Part shown: positions 1 to 10,920 of the stretch, one piece after another | Numbering within the stretch: position 1 is the stretch's first letter | How the letters are laid out: every line of letters starts with the position of its first letter | Assembly (NCBI GenBank): GCA_024196135.1 | Contig: JAMQCK010000063.1 | Span: 1 to 64,000 of the forward strand | Length of the DNA: 64,000 bases | Direction of reading: 5' to 3' | Source: Pleurotus ostreatus/Saccharomyces cerevisiae fusant | Taxonomy: Eukaryota > Opisthokonta | The notes under the pieces: model-generated | Told to the model about the DNA's origin: nothing | The model's input: the letters and a program-made list of their open reading frames with translations, nothing else | Database searches by the model: none | Program-made: the position numbers and the translations under genes

Positions 1-2126
1 CGGAGCTCAATGCGAAGGACGTCAAGAGGATTGAACGTAGGATTGATGTAGGCCTGCCACCTTGTTTTCGAGCGTACTCGTAGCTGACTAAGTCGAATAG
101 CTGCTCATCATGCCATGCCTGGCTATCTGCTACGCGGTACGTCTTCACTTGTCCAACGACGCTAATCCGTGTGCTCACGCAACCTTTCTTAGTTCTACTA
201 CATGTGCGCTCTACCGGCTTTGCTTGTCGAACCCCGCTGACCCTCGTTCGCGCAGTGACAAGACGACCCTCTCTTACGCCGGTGCGCGCAGTGCTCAGCG
301 TCCTTCGCTTCGTGCTCATCGCTTTCCCAGCTATATTTGGCATCAAGGAAGACCTCAAGCTCAACGGCGAGGAATATGTATGTTGTCCCTTTCTTCGTAT
401 GTGCTGCGCTCGGACTGACCTCGGGTGAAGAGCTGGCTTTCCAGTTTGTTCTACTGTCAGTCGGGTTTCCCGCACTCAGTAATGCCGTCTGACCGTACAC
501 GCAGTTGGCTGGCTGGCATGGGCGCTCCCGACGAACTTGCTGATGCAGAAGTTCCCCATCAACAAGTACCTGGCGTTCAACGTGAGTCTACTTCGATACG
601 TAGAGTCTGTTCGTTTACTCACCGCCCTCCCCAGATTTTCCTATGGGGCGTTTTCTTGATGGCGCAAGCGGCGAGCCGGAACTTCCTCGACATGGCGGTC
701 CTGCGGACGATCTCTGGTGCTGCTGAGGCGACCGCTGATCCGGCCTTTGTCATGATCACAGGTGGGTATCCCATCTCGGTGAATATGTGCAGGGATGCTG
801 ATACTACGAAGGGATGTGGTACACTCGCGCCCAACAGCCGAGGCGCATTGGCTATTGGTACAGCGCCAATGGTATCGGTATCGCCATCGGTGGCTTGCTA
901 GGCTATGGCATCGGTCAGGTCAGTACACTTTATTCCTTCCCCTCTCACCCTCACCACCATGCCTGTACTCGCCCCAGATCAACGGCGGCCAGCACTCCTG
1001 GAAGTACGAGTTCATCATCATCGGCGCCCTTTGCACCCTCTGGGCCATCATCATGTTCTTCTTCGTCCCCGACTCGCCGCACCTCACGAAGTGGTTCACC
1101 CGCGAGGAGCGCCTCACGATCCTCAGCCGCAAGCGGCACGACCACGCGGGGAAGGAGCGCCGCCAGTGGGACGCGAGCCAAGTGCTGGAGGCGTTTATTG
1201 ACCCGAAGACGTATTTGTTCTTCTTGTTCGGGTTGACGGCGAATATTCCGAATGTGAGTGGGGGAGGAAAGTGGGAGGTGTTGAGTTGCTGATGGCGTTC
1301 TTTGTAGGGCGGCACGTCGAACTTTGGCACGCTCATTGTCAAGGGCTTCGGGTTCAACACGCTCAACACGACGTTGATGCAAATCCCTTACGGCGTCATC
1401 ATCGTCCTTTTGTACGTTGCTTCAATCTTCAGGTATAACCCGACGTTTGACTTGCTTCTCTAGCATTCTGTTCGCTATCTTTGGGAACGAGCGCCTTCCC
1501 GAGGGCTCGCGTACGTGGATGATGGTGTTCACCAATGTTCCTACTGTCATCGGCTTTGCCTTGATCGCTTTCACCAAGAACAAGGGGTTGCGGCTTTTTG
1601 GATACTGTACGTTTCCTTGGCTCTGGTCCTGCAAACCTCTTAAACGACCCCACAGGGATCACGGGCGCCTCGAACGCCACCTTCGTCGTCGGCCTTTCCC
1701 TCGTTTCAGGCAATGTCGGCGGTACGACCAAGAAGGCGCTCGCATCCGCGGCTGTCTTCTTGGGTGTCGCTGCGGGGAACATCATCGGGCCCTTCCTATT
1801 CTTCGATTCGGAGGCGCCCGAGTATCGCAGCGGTATCATCGCCTGCTTGACGTCGCGCGGTGTCGAGGTATGTCTGAACCCCACATTGGTAACTTCCAGT
1901 GCTAAAAAACCGCAGATCATCATCATCCTCATCCTCCGCTTCATCTTTTGGCGTGCCAACCGCAGGCGAGACCGTGCCGTCGCGGAAGGCAGGCTGAAGT
2001 ACGACAAGGAAGCGCTTGACAAGGAGGATTTGTCCGACTGGAAGAACCCGTCCTTCCGCTACGTTCTGGTGAGCTTCTCACGCGAATGAACCTCGACCCG
2101 AGATACTGACCCTGTCGATTTAGTAA
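1..2126 (+). CDS. MFS anion:cation symporter, allantoate permease (DAL5) type, 5' partial
   Basis: Plasma-membrane permease of the major facilitator superfamily, expected to take up an organic anion such as allantoate, a vitamin-like acid or a dipeptide by proton symport; the substrate cannot be read from sequence. The start lies left of the window: position 1 is already inside the N-terminal tail (reads LNAKDVKRIERRID). Splicing gives exons 1-47, 101-136, 193-203 (11 nt), 256-281 and 331-377, encoding LLIMPCLAICYA, FYYIDKTTLSYA and IFGIKEDLKLNGEEY, the usual TM1/loop of this family. Later exons give ARAQQPRRIGYWYSANG, the charged loop VPDSPHLTKWFTREER and TMs to the C-terminal FRYVL. I place the stop (TAA 2124-2126) after a last intron with donor near 2066; read-through would stop at 2089 instead. 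Family assignment is strong. Confidence 0.88.
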
Positions 2127-2417
2127 ACCTCCCCGTGTACCTTGGGTTGTAACATTACTTAGTGTACCATATGTGACAATGTTGTGATTCTGTGTTGACT
2201 TCGATCATGGCCGAGCGCTTGTGAAGCTTGTGAGAGATATCGCAGCGGCAAGGGTGCCGGGTGAGGTTTTCGGGGCGCCGGGGGATTTGTTTCACGAAGT
2301 TCAACTTGATCACGTGCTAGCTTCGGAATACGCCGAGCGGCGCCACGCGCGCAGCGACGCGCTTCTGTCGACTTGTTCTCCGCACCTGAGTACCTTGCAC
2401 ATCTTCTCCTCGTCGTC

Positions 2418-5400
2418 ATGCTCGCGGCGGCGACTTCCTTCTTCGCGCGCACGAATGTCTCGCAGAACTACAACATTGGCGGTGGTCTGAGCAGTACGGC
2501 TGGCAGCCGGACGGGTTCCCCAGCGCCTGGGACGCCAGGATCGGGACCATCGACCCCCTTCACGCCTTCTGTCAATATCGGCCTGTGGAAGGTGCAGTCG
2601 GCGTCGCACAAGGTCACCAACAAGCGCGTGTCGGTATGGAGCTTCGATAAGCGGGGGGCCGAGATGGAGCGTTTGGGGCCTTTGGCGAAGGAGAGGACGC
2701 TGGAGGTACTCAAGGCAGAGGTGCGTGCCGCGTCAGAGGAATGGGGAAGGTACTTACGTGGTCTCTACAGGCCTCTGCACTCTCCAGGCTCCGTCATCCA
2801 TCTATACTCGGTTCGTGCACCTTCCATCCCCCGCCTACATACGCTGAGACGGACTCAAGAGATGGTCGAACCGCTCGAGGAAACACGCAGCGAGCTTACC
2901 TTCGCGACTGAACCCATCATCTGCGCTCTTGAGTCAGCTATCCCAGGTGCGGGCAGGCACGCATCCCTGGTCGAACTAGACGAGATCGAGGTGCGTTCCC
3001 CCAGTTCAAGCTCTATATCTGCTGTTGTTTACTCAATGACAGTCGTTCCCTCCGTAGATCCAGAAGGGCGTCCTGCAAATATGCAAGGGCCTGTCATTCT
3101 TGCACTCCTCCGCCAAGCTCATACACTCCAACATCAACCCTGAAAGCATCGTCATCAATAGCGCAGTACGTACTCTGCAGCATCCCCCTTCACGAGTCGC
3201 TAATATCAGGCTGATACCAGGGAGACTGGAAAGTGTCGGGCCTGGGTTTGACGATTTCTCTGCTGAACAGCGACGGTCAGCCTACACGCTGGGAGTTCCC
3301 TACCTTTGACGGTCGCGTGCCGGCCTACATTCAGCGCTCGTTCGACTACATGGGTGAGCCACCATGCATCCGCAATTGGAAACGTATTGATGAGTCGCAG
3401 CGCCTGAGTACGCTCTTGACGAGCAGCTGCTGACAGCCTCGGACATGTATTCGCTAGGATGCCTGCTCTATGCTGTACATTGCAAAGGTTCCCCGCCTTT
3501 CAAGACCCGGGGCAGTCTCAGTGGCCTGCGCGACAATGCTGGCAAGCCCATACCTGGCCTTGAGCGCCTTGACCCTGATCTGCAATGTACGTCGCTCCGT
3601 CGCTCACCCCAGCTGTATGATTGGCGCTGAACTATCATCTACAGCCCTCCTGCGGTTGTTGATCACCAGGCATGCCTCTGAACGACCGACACCCTCATCC
3701 CTCCCCACCTTGCCCTTCTTCAACTCCCTCCCGATCTCGACGCTTAACTTCCTCGACCGAACGAACTTCACTACGAAGACGCGGGAAGAGAAGATCTCCT
3801 TCATGAAGGGCTTGACATCAGTCCTTGACCGCTTCAGCGAAGGGCTACGCACGCGGAAAATATTACCATCTCTGCTAGAAGAGGTGCGTTCTGTCCGTGC
3901 TCAGGGCGGTAGCATGCTGACCGTCATACAGATGAAAGATACCCATCTCTTACCTTATATCCTACCCAACGTCTTCGCCATCTCAAATGCCCTCAGCCCG
4001 CAGCAGTTCGCGAATCTCGTCCTACCGAGCTTGAAGCCGCTATTCGCGGTTAAGGAGCCGCCGCAGAATATGCTTACGCTCTTGGACAACCTGAAGTTGC
4101 TGCAGGAGAAGACTGAGAAGAAGGTCTTCAGAACGCGTAAGTACATCGTTACTCGGCACTGAATTCAGGGCTGACTATCGAGCAGAGGTCCTACCGCTGG
4201 TATACAATGCGCTCGAGTCTGAGCATACCGTGGTGCAAGAGCGGGCGCTTGCTGTAGTCCCTGACCTTTGCGAGACCATCGACTACGCGGAGATCCAGGG
4301 TGTCATGTTCCCTCGCGTCGCGGTATGCAATGCTCCAGTTACATGGAGGGGCATCTTGTTGATCGTTGTGCAGCTTGTATTCACGAAGACGCGGGTCTTG
4401 AGCGTCAAGGTTGCAACGCTCGCCACGTTCTTGGTGATGGTCAAGACGCTGGACCAGACGAGCTTGACACAGAAGCTGGTGCCTTTGTTGTCCAAGATCC
4501 GGACCAAGGAACCTGCAGTGATGGTCAGTATCTCACCGTCCGATGGACACTCCAGGGCTGACGACAAGCTGTAGATGGCAACGCTCTCGGTACAAGAAGC
4601 AATGGGGTCCAAGGTTGACCGCGAGGCCGTAGCCACCCTTGTGTTGCCACAACTATGGGCAATGTCTATGGGCCCCTGTAAGTCCACGTTAATCGCGGTT
4701 CTGAACCATTGTGACATGACCTCACAGTGCTGAATGTTGAGCAATTCCAACGCTTCATGGCCGTCATTCGCAAGCTCGGAGACCGCGTCGAAGCAGAGCA
4801 CAACCAGTTCTTGCGCGACTCGCAGCGGATAGAGGACAAGTCAGCAACGCACACGACGAATGGCTCTGCGATTCCTTCCGCTGTCAATATGGACTTCGAG
4901 AGCCTGGTTGGGCGGGCAAACGGCACGTCGGTGACCCCTTCGCCGCTTACGGCGACCAGTAGCACGGCGACGGAGCCCAAGAACACCTCTTCGTGGGACG
5001 ACGACGTTTGGGGGAGCATCCTTGGTGATAGCGTGCGTACTCCTGCTACGCCGTTGGATTGTTCCTACTGACAAGTTTGACAGACCTCGAAGACGCCGTC
5101 GGCGACACCATCTATACCCAACTCGCCTGCACTCTCTTCCGGGCCACCTCATCACGCTGCTGCGTCTCTATCCTTACATAGGCCAGACATGCAACATCGG
5201 CCGTCGAAGCTGGGCGCCAAACCTATCAGCGGAACCTCATTCAACTACCCTTCGTCTCCGCCCGCCACGGGCGCAGCACCCATGTCCTTCTCCGCGCCAC
5301 CGCTGCAGCCGACGATGACGGGCGGCTCCGTGCAGTCGACGAGCTCGTATACGATGACTCCGACGAAACCTCAGGCGCCGTCTCAACCCAGCTATGGTGG

Positions 5401-5665
5401 GCCGAACTACAATATCTCGCTGCCGAGCGCTCCGTTCGGCGCGTCGTCGTCGGGGATGGCGCCCATGCAACCAAGTACGCCGGTGGCACCAGTATTGCCA
5501 GCGTTCACTGCGTCGTCGCCACCGTTGTTTGCGCAGCCCATGAGCGCGACGCCACCGCCGGGTTTGGGCAGCATGCTTACGCCCTCAAGGCCAGCGCAGC
5601 CAACATGGAACGCGCAAAAGCCGCCAGGCAAGGACGCATGGGGCGACTTCGATCCTTTGGCATAG
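2418..5665 (+). CDS. SCY1: SCY1-like protein pseudokinase (SCYL/Scy1 family)
   Basis: Cytoplasmic pseudokinase linked to vesicle traffic and tRNA export in other eukaryotes. The start ATG at 2418 (MLAAATSFFARTNVSQNY) is chosen because this N-terminus is typical of fungal Scy1; an in-frame ATG at 2373 would add a dubious 15 residues. A kinase-fold region follows (WSFDKRGAEME, LSFLHSSAKLIHSNINPES, SDMYSLGCLLYAVH). HRD is replaced by HSN and DFG by GDWKVSG, so it should lack catalysis. A HEAT-type helical region follows (LLPYILPNVFAISNAL, VLPLVYNALESEHTVVQERA). The C-terminal tail is long, Ser/Pro/Thr-rich and disordered, ending in DAWGDFDPLA, a short acidic/aromatic peptide of the kind that binds clathrin adaptors. 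About ten short introns. The stop lies 62 bp from the end of the convergent helicase gene. Confidence 0.92.
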
Positions 5666-5727
5666 AGCTTCCTACTACTATCATTATGTTGTCTTGTATC
5701 TATGGTACGGCGGAAATGGACTACCTA

Positions 5728-8700
5728 TCACGAAGATATGGATGCAATGTTGGGCTTTTGTTCAACGATGTCGGTGTCGAAGGCGTGCGTGGGCTCGATG
5801 GCGTGTGTGTGCTCGACAGTGACCACCTCAGCCGCTTTGACGGGATGCGCGACAACAATGGAGTCGACGTGACCCCGTGAGGGCTGCTGGTCGGGGATGT
5901 CTTTGACATCGATGAGTTGTCCGAGGATGTCGCGGATGATGACGAGAGCGCCGATCTTGGAGTGGACTTCGTTCTTCTCCTTGCAAGCGGTGCTGGCGAT
6001 GCCTGTGCGAGGTAGCGTAAGTTGCGGTACTGGCGAGCAAGAAAAGGGGAGACGTACATTTGATGCACCCTTCCTCGCAGTTGCAGGATGCAATGGCGTC
6101 GGCGGCTTTCTGGAAGATGTCCTGAACTGAGAGCAGACCGTGAGCATGCGCCGCGGTCCGTATTGCAAGCAGCTCACCGTTGTCAAAAGCTTTGGACGTT
6201 ACTCCACCGCCCTTGCCAGGCAAGTCGTAGAAGATCAGTCTGCGTCGTGAGGTGAGCTTCGGATCTCTGCGTTGCAAAGAATGCAATCGACTGACCTTGC
6301 AGGCCTCTTTCTTGAGGTTTCCCTCGACATGTACTCCTTCTCTGGGGCCTTACACTCTGTACGCACTTCCTGAGCCAACGCAAAGCGGTTCAAGAAGGCA
6401 TGTTGAGCGGAATGGATGGCCTGAAGACGACGGGCTCAGTTTGTAGCTTGAGACGCTACAGCGTACTCGCACCTCTGCGACCATGATGTTCTTCGAACGT
6501 AAGACATCGAGCACACGCTGCGACAAGTCAACCCAGAAGCCGGTCGAGTCGCGTAGCCAGGGCTCGCTATCGACGTCGACGGAGTCCAGGATTGAACCAT
6601 TCCTGATCTTGAAGAAGCCGAAGACCTTCGTCATGACTTCCACGCCTACAACAAGAATGAGGCCTGAACCCGCTCTCAGACAAATGACTATACGTACGAC
6701 CATAGTATGCTCTGTACGAGCCTTGTACTTCGCGGATACGATATGTCTGCTTGGCATCGACGTCTCTAAGGATGGTCAGAAGACTTGAAGCTTGTGACAG
6801 CGACAGACGTACGTGTAATCACGAGGCGAAGTCACCCAGTTCACGTCCGCCTTGACGAGGCGTGCAATGCGGTCGTCGTGACTGATCTCGTTGACCTGCA
6901 GCAGGTGAACAATCGCTGCATCATGTCAAAGGCCCGCTTACCATAAACGTCATGCCCTGGTGGATGAACTGCAGCATTTTCAGTGCTACGACAAAGACCA
7001 TAGCACCTGGTAAACTCACCACCGCGCCCTCGTATATCTCGAAAAGTGCCCGCGAGATCTCGATCTCTTCGAGGGTCCGTGGCGCGTCCGGCTTGGTGAC
7101 GTCCACGGCAAGGTACTTCTCTTCTTGCATCCCACGGATAGATATGAACTGCGCTGGGTAAGGCAAGAACTTGGGGTGAGTGTGGTACCTGCGACGTCTG
7201 TCAGTTGCTGTTGCAGATAATGCCTGTCACAGCTTCACCATCCGTCATCATCCTTCGACAATCGACTATCGCAGATCTCGATCATCTGCGGGCCAAAGTA
7301 GGCATCGTCCCGTGCGGACAGGGGCATCTCATGGGCCGCGCATTGTAGATGGGCTGGGATGCTTTAGCACATGAATGCATCGGTCTTGGGGCAGTCCTCA
7401 CCCTCGAGAACGACTTTGCTTTCGAGGTCAATGACCAGGTCTTCAATTTGACCATCGAAGAGCTCCTCGGGATGCTCCATGTAGTGTTGGTCCAATGGGT
7501 CACCGTAGCCAACCAAGACCGCAAGCGAATCTCGGGATCGACGACCAGCGCGACCAGCTTGTTGTCTCTACACTTCCTGTCAGCTTTTGAATAGTTCACG
7601 CTTAGAAAAGTACCCACAAAGCTCGCTACGCTGAAAGGAAAGCCAAGCATGATAACGGCGTCAAGCGCGCCAATGTCAACACCGAGCTCAAGGGCGTTGG
7701 TTGCGATGATGCCCAATAAGTGTCCGGAGAACGCGTCTCGCTCGATGGCGCGGCGGTCCTCTTGCGAGTACCCTGGAATGGCTAGTAAGTCGAGTCCTTC
7801 GCATAAAAGACATACGCACCCCCGCGGTACGAGCGAACGCGATCCAGGATATCGTAGCGACCCTCCTCGCTGAGTTGCGCGCGCAAGGTCTTCATTGCCT
7901 ACATCATCGCTGTCAGCAAGATAAGGGTAGGCATAGGGGTACCATGCTACGGACCAGCTCGCAAACCTTGCGGATCTTTCGAGCCTTTTCAGCTTGACTG
8001 CAGCCCTTGAAAGCCTTTCGGGCATACCTTGCAAAACAAGATGACCCTCACGCCCCGCTTCATCAAATACCTCATCAACAGCGTCGCCTCCCCAATACTA
8101 CTCTTCCTCCCCGCCATCGGCATATCCTCGTCCACCGGGGGCGGGTTCCAGACCACAAACTCCCTCTCGCCGCACGGCGCGCCGTCGTCGGTGACGACGT
8201 CGATGTCGGAGGGAGGGAGGCCGGTTATGCGCTCCATGTGTTGGCGAGGGTTGGAGATCGTGGCGCTGCAGGAAACGAATTTGACGTGGTTGTCTAGAGG
8301 ATTGTAGGAGAAAAGTTTTGTTTAAGATGGGTGTTGGGAGAATAAGAGGGTACGCACTGCCAACGGCGGCGGATATTCGGCGGAAGCGTCGTAGGATGTA
8401 CGCGACGTGACTGTAGCGCTTGTTAGCGACACTGCACGACTAATGAATCATTTGGCATATGTTTACCTTCCGAAGAGTCCAGTATAGTAATGAAGCTCGT
8501 CGATGGCAAAGATCTACACATGGTGAGCACTAGCTCGAGCGCTGCGTATAGCATCAAGTTACCTTGAGGTCCTGGAGGAAACTGAAAGTCGTCAGGTGAT
8601 AGGCAGCGAAGAGGTGATGAATGACCTACGGTCGCCATAGTTCCTCGTGTGGTAGGATAGACGCGTGTAAAGTGTCCTGAAGCTGTCAGCGCGTAGTCAG

Positions 8701-10482
8701 CTCTGGGTCATGACCGTGACTTACAAAGTTCGTGAAGATGATAGACGCCCGCTCTCGGATCTGCCTGCGGCGCTCTTGGGACGTATCGCCGTCGTAGGTA
8801 TCAACCTTGGCGGATTAGTGCAATGAAGCGACGAACATGAGATTCGACCGCACCTGTATATGTTCCAGACCGGCGCAGCTGCCTAGTAACTGCTGCAGTG
8901 TCGCCTTCTGATCTTGCGCGAGCGCCTACGGGACATGAGATGAGGATGTATAGAGTGGATGTGTGGGTACTGTGCACCTTAGTAGGGTACACAAAGATTG
9001 CGCGCGAGCTAGCATCTTCAAGCAAAAATCGCAAAGTGGGAACCTGCAATATATCAGCTGCGCTGTACCGAAGCAATGAAAGTTTACACATGCCTGATAG
9101 ATTACACTCTTCCCTGAGGCTGTACTCGTTGATACGATGACGTTGCGACCAGCGTCTAGAGCGTCAATAGCGGCGGCTTGATGTATATAGAAAGAAGATA
9201 TCCCTCGCGACGCGGACAGCGCATGCGCGAGGGCGTCTGGTAATGGGTTCGCGAGCGGAGCTAGAAAATCGCGTTAGTCACTACACACGGAGGGACCCGC
9301 TGAGCGTAGCATACCTGTCCTGCTTTTACGCGGCTCGAAGACCTTGTTAGCTACCATCTGGTTCTTGTACCACTCCTCCTTCTCTATCTCGGTCAAGAGC
9401 TCGTCGATGGACGGTCGGCTTGCGGCGTCCGGGATATGTAGGTCTCGAACAGGCGCCTGTTCGAGGCCGACGCCTGGGTGAACGGGTATATGATCGCGTC
9501 CTGCTGCTTGTAGGAGCTGTACGGGATCTTCAGGAGGCTGAGTCGCTTTAAGAAGGCTGCACATCGACGTGAGCATGTGAAGCGAAAGGCGTGCAATGCT
9601 TCGTACTCGTTCACGGCTTGTACGAATCTCTCATTCCGTTTCTCGACCAGTTTCTTCACAGCCGCGGGTGTCATCGCGGGTGGCATAGTAATGAGTTGTC
9701 TTGCGCAAAATCAGCGCGCATGAACGACGGTAGTCGTTGGAACATTACCCCTGCGCGGCAGACTTCTTTCCTTTGGAGTTGTCCGCAAATTCCAGAATCA
9801 GGACGTGTTCATCGACTGCGGCACCATCGCTGGATGTACTCAAGTACTTTCCGAAATCAGGGGATTTACTTCGCTGATTTTGGCCGTCGCTGACGAGCAA
9901 TTCGTTCTTCGGTATATAGGCGAACTTGATTAAGTCGGGCAGGAGCGCCCTGACAGAGATCGTCACGCCACGTTAAAGATCCTGTGTGTATCACTCACTT
10001 GAGTTCAGCGACTACTTCGAGCTTCAGGGGCCTTCGTCGTTTAGTCTTCGGACGGTACGAAGGTTGGGAGCACTTACATTTTGAGCAGGCCCTCGACAGA
10101 GCTTCGGACAACTGGAAATGTAGTCGCCAGGTGCTTTCTGGAGGAGACGAATGCGAGGACGGTATTGAGCGCCTGTGCGGTTGAACTTAGGATGAGCCAT
10201 TTGAGGCACTTCTAAGGACCAACCTTGAAGACCTGAAGCGATGGTTGAGTCGGAAGGTTAATCGTCTCGCCATGAGCTACCTCACCTTGAAGAGCTATAT
10301 TTTGGCTTCAGTGTCATGTCATGAATTGTGAGGCAACTGACACAAACCGACTCGAAGTATTCGGGCCATTGAGCCCGTTCATTGGCTTCGCGCGCCGGTT
10401 CCTTGCCTTTGCGCGCCTTCTTCTTGGGCGGCCCATCCCCGCCAGCTTTAGGTCTATCAGAAATTGTTCTCTTCATACTCAT
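5728..10482 (-). CDS. HRQ1: Hrq1-type RecQ4-like ATP-dependent 3'-5' DNA helicase
   Basis: Nuclear SF2 helicase of the Hrq1/RecQ4 group, involved in inter-strand crosslink repair and telomere maintenance in yeasts. The start is ATG at 10482 (MSMKRTIS) or 10476; both lead into a basic nuclear-localisation-like stretch (PPKKKARKGKEP). Order: ALNTVLAFVSSRKHLATTF; Walker A as VSTSTASGKSVIYQ near 9120-9190; DEAH-like box IFAIDELH near 8500; motif III KFVSCSATI; motif V IIATNALELGVDIG near 7680; motif VI RQQAGRAGRRSRDS near 7540; C-terminal DUF1998 cysteines ASCNCEEGCIKC near 6060; ending EVHSKIGALVIIRDILGQ. About twenty introns of 50-60 nt. Two consecutive 9-nt microexons at 10286-10294 and 10224-10232 restore LFKVFKALN. 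The gene is intact as spliced. Its promoter faces the family A gene. Confidence 0.92.
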
Positions 10483-10920
10483 ATCGTGTTCGATGTGTCT
10501 GGCCAAGGGGCAACCGACATGAACGCTCGCGGTTCGAAACAAGAGGGGCTTTCTCCCACGACTTTCCACGTGGCCAATTAGCCTCGGACTCCGAGGATTT
10601 GCGGCGCTCATTCGGACATCTCCGAGTGCGACTGAACTCAGTCTCGACACTCATGTGCCGCTGGCGTATTTTGGTGCTGCAGCGCGCAGCGTCTTTAGCG
10701 CCCAGCAGCAGCGCCGGCGTCAAACCCGCACTTATCGGATGTTGTATCAAGGACCACGCATGAATGCCATCAACATTGTCAACGTTGATGAAAATTTCGG
10801 CCGCGTGCCTTTCGACCATCTACCACTGAGGGCGCTTATAAGTGTTGGATGACTGGGGATTGTCTGAACACCCTCCTGGCACACTGAACTTCCTCTTGCT
10901 CGTATTGTCACAAGCTCAAC
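10483..10920. promoter_or_regulatory. Divergent intergenic region between HRQ1 and family A gene
   Basis: This 438 bp region separates two divergent starts. A TATA-like ttataag lies at 10836-10842, about 80 bp before the family A start. No ORF here has homology that I recognise. Confidence 0.45.
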
